NCBI RefSeq assembly: GCF_006483455.1
Contig: NZ_PPPU01000001.1
Coordinates: 1-64,000, forward strand
From: Methylomonas koyamae
Lineage (GTDB): Bacteria > Pseudomonadota > Gammaproteobacteria > Methylococcales > Methylomonadaceae
Reading direction: 5' to 3'
DNA length: 64,000 nt
A program made the position numbers and the translations under genes. This document shows, piece by piece, positions 17,274 to 25,716 of the stretch; the stretch's first letter is position 1, and each line of letters opens with the position of its first letter. The notes beneath the pieces are model-generated. The model had not been told where the DNA came from. It saw only the letters and a program-made list of their open reading frames with translations, and did no database searches.

Positions 17274-17996
17274 ATGACGACAACCCACATTCTCGAAACC
17301 CGCAATCTGGTGGTGGAATACCAACAGCATCGGGCGATCGACCAACTGAATTTAGCGGTACCTGCGGGCTGCGTTTACGCCTTGCTGGGCGGCAACGGCG
17401 CCGGCAAAACCACGACGATCAGCACCTTCTTGGGATTTAACCGTCCCAGCAGCGGCCAGGTCTTGATCGGCGGCCGCTCGCTGCAGGACCAACCGGAGCT
17501 GGTCAAGTCCGAACTGGCCTATCTGCCGGAAAACGTGGCCTTGTACGACCTGCTCAGCGGCGCGGAAAACCTGCGGTTTTTCTGTGCGCTGGCCGGAATC
17601 GAATTGAACCGGGACCAGGCCGGCCGGCTGTTGAGCGACAGCGGCTTGCAGGCGGATGCCCACGACAAGCGGGTCGGCCACTATTCCAAAGGTATGCGGC
17701 AAAAGGTCGGTTTGGCGATCGCCAGCGCCAAGCACGCCAAAGCCATGTTGCTGGACGAGCCCACCTCCGGCCTGGACCCGAGCGCCGCCAACGATTTTGC
17801 CCAACGCATCCGCGCCGCGGCGGACGGCGGCATGGCGGTGTTAATGGCGACCCACGATTTGTTCAACGCCAAGCAAGTCGCGGACCGCATCGGCATCATG
17901 AAGCAAGGCCGGCTGGTCGAGGAGTTCGATGCCCACAGCGTGCAACACGACGAATTGGAAAGCAAATATCTGGCGCATGCCCGGGGGTTGGCATGA
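17274..17996 (+). CDS. ABC transporter ATP-binding protein (ABC-2 type)
   Basis: The 240-residue single ATPase domain has Walker A GGNGAGKTT, signature YSKGMRQKV and Walker B AMLLDEPTSGLD, with the switch His in ATHDL. It resembles NosF/CcmA-type ATPases that pair with ABC-2 membrane subunits. The ATG at 17274 is used rather than the far upstream ones inside the receptor gene, since family homology starts at HILETRNL. It follows the receptor by 16 nt and overlaps the next permease gene by ATGA. Substrate unknown. Confidence 0.88.
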   Translation: MTTTHILETRNLVVEYQQHRAIDQLNLAVPAGCVYALLGGNGAGKTTTISTFLGFNRPSSGQVLIGGRSLQDQPELVKSELAYLPENVALYDLLSGAENLRFFCALAGIELNRDQAGRLLSDSGLQADAHDKRVGHYSKGMRQKVGLAIASAKHAKAMLLDEPTSGLDPSAANDFAQRIRAAADGGMAVLMATHDLFNAKQVADRIGIMKQGRLVEEFDAHSVQHDELESKYLAHARGLA

Positions 17997-19405
17997 TCGC
18001 CATTGTCATGCGCAAGGAGCTGGCCACTACGTTGCGCGACGGCCGTTTGCTGGTGCTGGGCCTGTCGCTGTTTGTTTTGTTCGCCGGCTTTTTTCTGTTT
18101 TCCAGTTACCAGTTGCAGGCACAGCGCCAGGAAAAACAGCGCGTCGGCGCGACGGCCAAGGAACAGTGGAATTCGCAGAGCGTCAAGAATCCCCATGCCG
18201 CCGCGCACTACGGTATTTACGTGTTCAAGCCGGATTTGCCCAGCGCGGCGATAGATCCTGGCTTGACGCCGTTTACCGGTCAGTCGCTGTGGCTGGAGCC
18301 GCACAAACGCAACCTGACCCGTTTCAATCCGAGTGCCGACGACGTATTGGCCAATCGATTCGGACAGGCCAGCAGCAGCTTCGTGCTTTATGCCTTGTTG
18401 CCGCTGTTGATCGTCGCGCTCAGTTTCAATTCGGTGTCGCAAGAGCGCGAACGCGGCACCTTGCGCATGTTGCATAGTTTAGGAGTGGCGCCGCGGGCCT
18501 TGTTGTTCGGCAAGTTGCTCGGGCTGTTGACGGCGTTCTGGCTGGTGATGTCGCCCGCCGTGTTACTGGCGGCGCTGACGCTGGCCGGCCAATTCGAGCT
18601 GGCTATCGACGACCTGCTGCGTTTGAGTTTACTGCTGGCCGGCCTGCTGGCGTATTACACGGTGTTCGCCGCCTTGTCGATTGCCGCCTCCGCCTACTTT
18701 CGCACCAGCCGCAACACCTTGTTTTGCTTGCTGGGGTTCTGGATGGGCAGCGTGTTCGTCGCTCCGCGGCTGGGCGCCGCGATCGGCGATGTGCTTGCGC
18801 CCAACCCCAGTGCCAGCCAATTTTGGGATGCGATCAAGACCGATATCGCCCAAGGCCTGCCCGGCGACGGCTCCAAGCAACAACGCGAAACGGCCTTCGA
18901 AGCCCAAGTGCTGACCCAATACGGCGTTGCCAGCAAAGAACAGCTACCGGTGGGTTTTGTCTCGCTGAATCGGCAATATAACGACGTTTACTCCAGCAAA
19001 GTCCACCAGTTGCATTTCGATCGCCTGCGCGCCAACTTCGCCACTCAACAGCAACTGGCGCATCTGGCCGGTTGGCTGGGGCCCAGCCTGGCGCTGCGTT
19101 CGTTGTCGATGGCCATAGCCGGCACCGATTTGGCGCACCAACGCGATTTCGAAGACGCCGCCGAGAGATATCGGCGTTATTTCATCGATCTGACCGAAGA
19201 CTGGGACCGCGAACGCAGCCACGGCACCGAACGCTCCGCCAAAGGCGCGGAAACCGATTGGCGCAGCGTGCGAGACTTTGCTTACGCCGTTCCCACGGTC
19301 GGATTTTCGCTAAAAGCCAGCCTGCTGCCGCTAGCGGTGCTGGGCGCCTGGTTGGGGGCGGCACTGTGGCTGTTGGCCAATTCGGCACGGAGGTTGGCAC
19401 CATGA
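17993..19405 (+). CDS. ABC-2 type permease with large extracytoplasmic loop (DUF3526-like), first subunit
   Basis: The 470-residue membrane protein starts with a short basic N-terminus and a membrane helix (about residues 20-40), followed by an extracytoplasmic part. Five further helices are packed between about 120 and 270, and a second large loop (about 270-430) precedes a final C-terminal helix. The SFNSVSQERERGTLRMLHS motif at the start of the second helix region is typical of ABC-2 permeases of the NosY/DUF3526 type. It overlaps both neighbours by ATGA. It likely forms a heterodimer with the next gene product. Confidence 0.82.
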   Translation: MIAIVMRKELATTLRDGRLLVLGLSLFVLFAGFFLFSSYQLQAQRQEKQRVGATAKEQWNSQSVKNPHAAAHYGIYVFKPDLPSAAIDPGLTPFTGQSLWLEPHKRNLTRFNPSADDVLANRFGQASSSFVLYALLPLLIVALSFNSVSQERERGTLRMLHSLGVAPRALLFGKLLGLLTAFWLVMSPAVLLAALTLAGQFELAIDDLLRLSLLLAGLLAYYTVFAALSIAASAYFRTSRNTLFCLLGFWMGSVFVAPRLGAAIGDVLAPNPSASQFWDAIKTDIAQGLPGDGSKQQRETAFEAQVLTQYGVASKEQLPVGFVSLNRQYNDVYSSKVHQLHFDRLRANFATQQQLAHLAGWLGPSLALRSLSMAIAGTDLAHQRDFEDAAERYRRYFIDLTEDWDRERSHGTERSAKGAETDWRSVRDFAYAVPTVGFSLKASLLPLAVLGAWLGAALWLLANSARRLAP

Positions 19406-20784
19406 TGGCTATCGTCAAAGTGGAATGGATCAGAATCCGGCGCAATCCGCTGAACGCGGCGATATTACTGATTTTTGCGGTCTTGATGGGGCTCAGCGCC
19501 GTCTGGTCCGGGCTCAGGGCCAGCGAGATTCGCGCTGCCGCGGCGGCGCCGCAAATCGCGGCATCGGCCGCCAATGCCGCGGAAATGCACGACGCGCCGA
19601 AGGCGGACGCGCATGACGGCGGCGATGGGGCCTACGCCGCCAGCAACGACCGGGCACCACTGCAATTGCCGCTGCTGGGCGGTTTGGTGCTGAATGTCAG
19701 CCAAGCCGATTTGGTCGGCACGTCCATTAAAGTCTCCAGTCGCAGCCGCCATACCGACGGCCGCAACAGCGACCAATTGTTCAATCCGTTGAGTTACGAA
19801 TTCGGTTTACTGGACTTTGCCAGCGTGTTCGCGCTGTTGACGCCGCTGGTCGTCATCGCCTTGAGCTACGGCTTGGTGCAGGAGGAACGCGAAAGCGGGG
19901 TCTGGCGCCTGGTCTGCACCCAAACCGCGCGGCCGTGGCAATTGGTGTTGTGCAGCCTGGGCTGGCGTTTGCTGTTGGTGGCGCTGGTCGCTTGCGCCAG
20001 TTCGCTGCTGGCGTTTTTGCTGGATAGCGGTTCTGACCTGGCGGCGCTGGCTTACTGGTGTTTGATCAGCCTGAGCTACGTGCTGTTCTGGTTCAGTCTG
20101 GCCGGCTTGTTCCTGCTGCTGCCGATTTCTTCGGGCGCGGCGGCGATAGGCTTGCTCGGCAGTTGGCTGATCTTGACCTTCGGCGTGCCGGCGACGCTGC
20201 ATTGGGCCGCCGACCAGACCCGGCCCAAGCCGTCGCGCATGGCCGCCATTATCGAAATCCGCCGGTTGCAGGAACTCTCCAACCAGCAGCGGCAAAATTT
20301 GCTGGCGGACTGGTTTAAGGCCCATCCCGAGCTGCTGGGCGACACGCCGCTTGCCAAGCTGTCGCGGGAAGTCGCCGGCTTGCCGGCCGCCCTGGAACTG
20401 GACAGCCAGATTCGGCCGCTGATGCTGCAATTCGAAACCCACCGCGCCGAGCAATTCGGATTCATGCAACGCTGGTCCTGGACTTCGCCGGCCTTGGCCG
20501 TGGCGTTGATGGCGGATCGTTTATCCGGCCTGGACGCACCCCGGCACGCCAGCTTCGTCGCCGCCGTCAACGATTTCGAAGACCGCTGGCGAGCGTACTT
20601 CGTGCCGTCCATCATGGCCCGCGCCGCCTGGAGCGAAGCGCAGCAAGCGGCGCCGCCGCAATTCGATTTCGATCAGTCCTTCGACATTGCCGAGCTCAAC
20701 GGCCTGATCGGCTTGCAGGCGCTCTCGGCGGCATCGATGCTGGCAGTTCTGCTCGCGCTACGGCAGCGCTTCTCGCAATTTTAG
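19402..20784 (+). CDS. ABC-2 type permease (DUF3526-like), second subunit
   Basis: The 460-residue protein is a paralogue of the preceding permease: N-terminal helix (about 15-35), loop, then LSYGLVQEERESGVWRLV, which matches the equivalent motif in the first subunit, four to five helices to about residue 265, a large loop and a last helix. Starts ATG at 19402 or 19405; the ATGA overlap with the previous stop supports coupled translation. Together with the ATPase it makes a complete ABC-2 transporter. Direction of transport is not shown by the sequence; DUF3526 systems are generally assumed to be exporters or membrane-assembly systems. Confidence 0.82.
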   Translation: MMAIVKVEWIRIRRNPLNAAILLIFAVLMGLSAVWSGLRASEIRAAAAAPQIAASAANAAEMHDAPKADAHDGGDGAYAASNDRAPLQLPLLGGLVLNVSQADLVGTSIKVSSRSRHTDGRNSDQLFNPLSYEFGLLDFASVFALLTPLVVIALSYGLVQEERESGVWRLVCTQTARPWQLVLCSLGWRLLLVALVACASSLLAFLLDSGSDLAALAYWCLISLSYVLFWFSLAGLFLLLPISSGAAAIGLLGSWLILTFGVPATLHWAADQTRPKPSRMAAIIEIRRLQELSNQQRQNLLADWFKAHPELLGDTPLAKLSREVAGLPAALELDSQIRPLMLQFETHRAEQFGFMQRWSWTSPALAVALMADRLSGLDAPRHASFVAAVNDFEDRWRAYFVPSIMARAAWSEAQQAAPPQFDFDQSFDIAELNGLIGLQALSAASMLAVLLALRQRFSQF

Positions 20785-20980
20785 CGTTGGCGGCTCCGGT
20801 CCCGGTCGGTACACAACACCGCGATCTTGCCTATGGGCAAGCGCGATGCGGCCGGACCGGCTGCACTCGGTTGCGAACGGCAGGGTTTTAGGGATAAAGC
20901 GCCTGCCGCGAACGCCGGCGGCGTGCTACCATTTTGCGAAATCCATCGCATCCCAATCCGACTTTCAGACAGGAATCGTC

Positions 20981-23062
20981 ATGTCAGGCAACAAGCACTC
21001 GCTTCCCATCAACCTATTCTGGGGCCTCGTCGCTCTGGCCGCGGCCGGCGCCATCGCCGGTATTGCTTTGCAGCGCGGCGAAACCATCAGCAGCATGTGG
21101 CTGATCGTCGCCGCAGTCTGCGTTTACGCGCTCGGCTACCGCTTTTACAGCGCCTTCGTCGCCGCCAAAGTCCTGGTGCTCGATGCCAGCCGCGCCACGC
21201 CGGCCGAACGCTTCGACGATGGCCGCGACTTCATGCCCACCCACAAATGGGTGGTGTTCGGCCACCATTTCGCCGCCATCGCCGGCCCCGGCCCGTTGAT
21301 CGGGCCGACGCTGGCGGCCCAGTTCGGCTATCTGCCGGGCACCTTGTGGATCCTGATCGGCGCGGTGCTGGGCGGCTGCGTGCAGGACTTCGTGACCCTG
21401 TTTTTCTCGGTCAGGCGCGACGGCCGCTCGCTGGGGCAGATGGCCAAGGACGAATTGGGCAACATTGGCGGCGGCGCCGCGATGCTGGGCGTGATGACGA
21501 TTATGGTGATCCTGATTGCGGTGCTGGGCCTGGTCGTAGTCAATGCGATGAAACACAGCCCCTGGGCGACCGCCACCGTCGCCGCGACGATACCGATCGC
21601 GATGTTGATGGGCATGTATCTGAACCATTTGCGGCCGGGGCGGGTACTGGAAGCGACGCTGATCGGCGTGTCGTTACTGGTGTTTGCCGTGGTCGGCGGC
21701 GGCTGGATCGACGAAAACCCTGCCATTCGCGGCTGGTTCGATTACGACGCGCCGGAACTGGCGTTGATGGTGATTGGTTACGGCTTCGCCGCCGCGGTGT
21801 TGCCGGTCTGGCTGCTGCTGGCGCCGCGCGACTACCTGTCCACCTTCATGAAACTGGGCACCATTGCCGCGCTGGCCGTGGCGATTCTGATCTTGCGGCC
21901 CGAGCTGAAAATGCCGGCCTTGACCCAGTTTATCGACGGCAGCGGCCCGATCTTCGGCGGCAAACTGTTTCCGTTCGTGTTCATCACCATCGCCTGCGGC
22001 GCAATTTCCGGCTTTCATGCGCTGATTTCGTCGGGCACCACGCCCAAGTTGCTGGCTAACGAAACCGACGCCCGTTTTATCGGCTACGGCGCAATGATGA
22101 TGGAATCCTTTGTCGCGATCATGGCGATGATCGCGGCGTCGGTGTTGGAGCCGGGGGTTTATTTCGCCATCAACAGCCCGGCCGGCGTGGTCGGCAAGGA
22201 AGCGGCGGAAGCGGTGGCGAAAATCAGCAGCTGGGGCTTTCCGGTGGCCGTCGAGCAAATGCAGCAACTGGCGCAGACCATGGGCGAATCGACCTTGTTC
22301 GCCCGCACCGGCGGCGCGCCGTCGCTGGCGGTCGGCATGGCCAGTTTGTTCGCCCAGGTGTTCGGCCAACATCTGCTGGCGGCCTGGTACCATTTCGCGA
22401 TCATGTTCGAAGCCTTGTTCATCCTGACCACGCTGGACGCCGGCACCCGCGTCGCCCGCTTCATGCTGCAGGATATCCTCGGTAACTTCAATATCGGCCG
22501 TGGCAGCAGCGGCGGTTATGCCAGCATCTTACTGACCAGCGCCGCCGTGGTTGGCGCTTGGGGCTATTTCCTGTACATGGGCGCGATCGATCCGCTGGGC
22601 GGCATCAACAGCCTGTGGCCCCTGTTCGGCATCGCCAACCAAATGCTGGCGGCGATCGCGCTGTGCGTGGCGACGACGATTCTGGTCAAATCCGGCAAGC
22701 TCAGGTACGCCTGGGTGACCGCCCTGCCGCTGTCTTGGCTGATTATCGTCACCAGCAGCGCGGCCTGGCAGAAATTGTTCGCCGAGGATTTACGCATCGG
22801 TTTTCTGGCGCACGCCGCCGATTTGTCCGCAAAAATCGCCAGCGGTTCGCTGCCGGCCGCGCAACTAAAAAATGCCCCGCAATTGATTTTCAACGATTAC
22901 CTGAACGCCGGCCTGACCTGCCTGTTCATGCTGATCACCTGGCTGCTGCTGGCCGACATGCTGCGCGTGATCTACCGGGTAACCAGCGGCCAGCCCTACC
23001 CGCAATCCAGCGAGTCGCCGCATATACCGAGCCGGTTGGTGGAGAATTGGGTTAGGGATTGA
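20981..23062 (+). CDS. cstA: CstA-family carbon-starvation / pyruvate transporter
   Basis: The 693-residue inner-membrane protein has about 16-18 hydrophobic segments. Family motifs are clear: DGRDFMPTHKWVVFGHHFAAIAGPGPLIGP near residue 70 and FHALISSGTTPK near 350, matching CstA and YjiY/BtsT, which import pyruvate or peptides. ATG at 20981 is used because the upstream in-frame codons are not family-like and an AGGA ribosome site lies 7 nt before it. It stands alone, with a 196-nt upstream gap and an intrinsic terminator downstream. Exact substrate not determinable here. Confidence 0.9.
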   Translation: MSGNKHSLPINLFWGLVALAAAGAIAGIALQRGETISSMWLIVAAVCVYALGYRFYSAFVAAKVLVLDASRATPAERFDDGRDFMPTHKWVVFGHHFAAIAGPGPLIGPTLAAQFGYLPGTLWILIGAVLGGCVQDFVTLFFSVRRDGRSLGQMAKDELGNIGGGAAMLGVMTIMVILIAVLGLVVVNAMKHSPWATATVAATIPIAMLMGMYLNHLRPGRVLEATLIGVSLLVFAVVGGGWIDENPAIRGWFDYDAPELALMVIGYGFAAAVLPVWLLLAPRDYLSTFMKLGTIAALAVAILILRPELKMPALTQFIDGSGPIFGGKLFPFVFITIACGAISGFHALISSGTTPKLLANETDARFIGYGAMMMESFVAIMAMIAASVLEPGVYFAINSPAGVVGKEAAEAVAKISSWGFPVAVEQMQQLAQTMGESTLFARTGGAPSLAVGMASLFAQVFGQHLLAAWYHFAIMFEALFILTTLDAGTRVARFMLQDILGNFNIGRGSSGGYASILLTSAAVVGAWGYFLYMGAIDPLGGINSLWPLFGIANQMLAAIALCVATTILVKSGKLRYAWVTALPLSWLIIVTSSAAWQKLFAEDLRIGFLAHAADLSAKIASGSLPAAQLKNAPQLIFNDYLNAGLTCLFMLITWLLLADMLRVIYRVTSGQPYPQSSESPHIPSRLVENWVRD

Positions 23063-23139
23063 CCGTCCTGATCGGTTGCTGCTGCCGGCCACAGACTATG
23101 CGCCGGAATTGGCGCCCGAATTTGTTGACACCTTGACGA

Positions 23140-23168
23140 AAAAAAGGCGCCGTGATCGCGGCGCCTTT
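23140..23168. terminator. Bidirectional intrinsic terminator between cstA and the metalloprotease gene
   Basis: A 7-bp perfect stem GGCGCCG/CGGCGCC (23146-23152 with 23159-23165) is flanked by seven A residues on one side and four T on the other, so it works for both converging genes. Confidence 0.85.
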
Positions 23169-23193
23169 TGCTGTTGCGGACTTGGTTTCCGGC

Positions 23194-25422
23194 CTACCAG
23201 CTAAAACTAGCGGACACTTGGCCGCTGCCGTCGTAGCTATAACCGCTCTTAACGACATTGGTCACGGTAAACGCGCAGGTTCCGGACGAATTCACCGGTA
23301 AGTTCGCACTACTGAGACTGGCGGTACCGGTCGTACCGGTGGTAGCCGAGGTAACACCGGTTACCGTAGTCGAGCCGCTGCTGGTTTTCACCGACCCGCT
23401 CCAACTTCCGTAGAGGGTTGCGCCGGAAACGGCAGAAACACCGTCATTGATAGTCACCGTTGCCACGCATTGCGCCTTGTTTTTCCCCACCAGCCGCCGT
23501 GTCACCTTGGTGCTGGCGGCTTTCATGCTAAGCGCCACTGGCGCTTGAGCTACCGAGATGACTTGACTGGCACTGCCTTTCAAGCCGCTGCTGTCGGTCA
23601 CCGTCAAGGTGGCATTGTAAGTTCCGGGCGTGTTGTAGACATGGCTGACGCTGGCGGAATTGCTGTTTGGCGTACCGTCACCGAAATTCCAGGCGTAAGC
23701 GGTGATCGAGCCATCCTGATCGACCGAGCCGGTACCATTCAAACTCACGGTCAGCGGCGCACTACCGCTGGTCGGCAAAGCCGAAATCACGGCAGTCGGC
23801 GCTATCGTTGTGGCACCGCTTTTCGGATAAGTACCGGTAATCAGGTATTGGCCGACACTGGCATAGTCAGAGTATCCGGTAGTCAAGTCGCCGTAGCCAA
23901 TGCCGTCAATTTGCAGAAAATACTGGCCCGGCGCCAGGGTCGCCGCCAATGAAGCCGACAAGCTGTCCGCCGGGTTTGCGCTAGCCAGGACGGTGCCGGA
24001 ACTGGTCATCAACTTTAACGAAATATCCAGATTGGCTGATACCGCCCCGGAGGCGGCGTTGAATTGCACATTGCCGCCATCGGTATAGAAACTGAATACA
24101 TCGAGATCGGTACGGCTCTCGATAATGCCAATTTGCAATACCGCGCCAGCGCTGCCGGACAGCGGCGCCGCAGTGGCTGGCGTTCCACCGAAATCGTCGG
24201 CGCGTTGCGGCGCACCCGCCGCCACGATCACAGCAATATCGTCTTGCTGGTTATTGGCGTCCGGATATTCGCCCTTGCTCCATTGAGTTACCGGTTGGTA
24301 ATAGCCGACCCCCATAATTGGCGCCCAACCGGTGGCCCCGCTGCCCTGGCCCGCATAGTAACTGCTGCTGGAGGTACCGTCGTGAGTCAAATTCAGAGCG
24401 TGGCCCACTTCGTGCGAAACGGCATCGGCGACATATCTCGGATTGCCGCCGCCCAACTTATCGAAAAACACCCAGACTGGGTTGTAATAGTCGGGACTGC
24501 TCGACGAATAATAGGAAAACACATTGATGTAGGCAACACCGCCGCAGGCTTGGCTGCAAAGCTCGGGCATCGATTGCGTGATCGCGGCACGAATACCATA
24601 CACGGCGTCCGAACTACTGGTGCGCTGCAGCGCTGCGGCCGCGGGTTCCTGCGTCGTCACATCCACATCGAAAGGCGCGTAATCCTCCGCCACCCGCTGC
24701 CAAATTTCGCGAATATTGTTCTGTTCCGCACTGCTAAAACCGGATGGATTACCATCGGTATCATAGGCCTTGGCATTCAACGTACCGTTGTACCAAGCGC
24801 TGTTGCTGGCCTGGTAGCCGTTAAAATCCAGATATATGGTGCGGTTCGATCCGGGTTTACTATGGAGCGTAAATGGATCCGCACTCGCCGCTGCCGTTGC
24901 GTTGAACGTATCGGTTCCGGCGGCAGTGGTAGCGTAAGCGCCGGTGACACCGGCAATCCGGCTCTCCGGCAAAGGGGTCGGCTCATGCGCGGCATCGATG
25001 TACAACAAGTGGCCGCTTTGGTCGATCCAAGCGCTAGAGTCGGTACGTAAGATCGATTGCAAACGCTCTGCCGACATGCCGTAGTGTTCGGCAACCCCAG
25101 GTAATTGATCGCCTAAAGCTTCGATCGCAGCCTGGCCGTTGACTTTTTCCTTAAGCGTAAGTTTGGGAAACGGCATTTCAGTAGCATCGGTACTACCTGC
25201 CCCAATCTGATTTTGGGCCAGCGCGTCAGCCGTTTCAGTCCCAATCGCGCTTTGTTGCCCGGAACCGTTCAATCCCGACACGAAAGCTTGGTAACGGCCA
25301 TCGCTGAGCTGCTTCAAGCCATAGTTATAGCCGGCTAGCGTTTGTTCCGCCGCTTCGCGGCTTGGAAAATAAAGCGGCACAGTTAAAAGATTGGCGGCGA
25401 TTAGGGAAGCGGTTAGTGACAT
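23194..25422 (-). CDS. Secreted metzincin-type metalloprotease with PPC and PKD domains
   Basis: A 742-residue protein. A short hydrophobic N-terminus (residues 4-18) may be a signal sequence. The catalytic part has H337-E-V-G-H341-A-L-N-L-T-H347-D, the HExxHxxxxxHD zinc site of metzincins (Asn replaces the usual Gly), and a Met-turn at M370 (APIMGVGYY). Then come a pre-peptidase C-terminal (PPC) domain (about 405-530), a PKD domain (541-627, with WNFGDG) and a Ser/Thr/Gly-rich Ig-like end domain (about 630-742) with one Cys pair. It probably acts outside the cell on protein substrates, perhaps exported by type II secretion. AGGAAA precedes the start. It stands alone, convergent with cstA. 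Confidence 0.82.
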   Translation of the reverse strand: MSLTASLIAANLLTVPLYFPSREAAEQTLAGYNYGLKQLSDGRYQAFVSGLNGSGQQSAIGTETADALAQNQIGAGSTDATEMPFPKLTLKEKVNGQAAIEALGDQLPGVAEHYGMSAERLQSILRTDSSAWIDQSGHLLYIDAAHEPTPLPESRIAGVTGAYATTAAGTDTFNATAAASADPFTLHSKPGSNRTIYLDFNGYQASNSAWYNGTLNAKAYDTDGNPSGFSSAEQNNIREIWQRVAEDYAPFDVDVTTQEPAAAALQRTSSSDAVYGIRAAITQSMPELCSQACGGVAYINVFSYYSSSSPDYYNPVWVFFDKLGGGNPRYVADAVSHEVGHALNLTHDGTSSSSYYAGQGSGATGWAPIMGVGYYQPVTQWSKGEYPDANNQQDDIAVIVAAGAPQRADDFGGTPATAAPLSGSAGAVLQIGIIESRTDLDVFSFYTDGGNVQFNAASGAVSANLDISLKLMTSSGTVLASANPADSLSASLAATLAPGQYFLQIDGIGYGDLTTGYSDYASVGQYLITGTYPKSGATTIAPTAVISALPTSGSAPLTVSLNGTGSVDQDGSITAYAWNFGDGTPNSNSASVSHVYNTPGTYNATLTVTDSSGLKGSASQVISVAQAPVALSMKAASTKVTRRLVGKNKAQCVATVTINDGVSAVSGATLYGSWSGSVKTSSGSTTVTGVTSATTGTTGTASLSSANLPVNSSGTCAFTVTNVVKSGYSYDGSGQVSASFSW

Positions 25423-25716
25423 GAGATTTCCTGATTTACTTTATAGAATCGGCAGCATGCGAGTCCCTGTGGCCTGATATGGCCATGGGCAAAGTCGGAT
25501 AGTTTTCGAGCCTTTTGGCAGGCAGATACAAACCATCTCGCTTTGAGGGGTCAGCTCAAAAAGCTATCGAATTTACAGATGAAAAGTGAAAGAAAACCTA
25601 CATAAAGCATTAAGATCCGATGAAAATCGGTTTCCGGACCGGAGATGGGCAATCATTGCGGAAGATTTTCGGCACAGCCTTGACCGAAAAATCCGCAACG
25701 TTGGAATCGAAACGAG
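25423..25716. other. 294-nt intergenic region between divergently spaced hemN end and protease start
   Basis: This holds the 5' region of the protease gene and the 3' side of hemN. A GAGTCA-TT-TGACTC palindrome (25715-25728) overlaps the hemN stop but has no T tract. No riboswitch or promoter could be assigned with confidence. Confidence 0.4.

Noticed and set aside
24064-25050. 328-codon open frame on the plus strand
   Set aside because: Antisense to the metalloprotease gene, whose zinc site and PKD domain prove the minus strand is coding.
25423-25560. Possible c-di-GMP (GEMM) riboswitch upstream of the protease gene
   Set aside because: A GGGCAAA stretch exists, but on the plus strand, opposite to the gene, and the rest of the GEMM core does not match.
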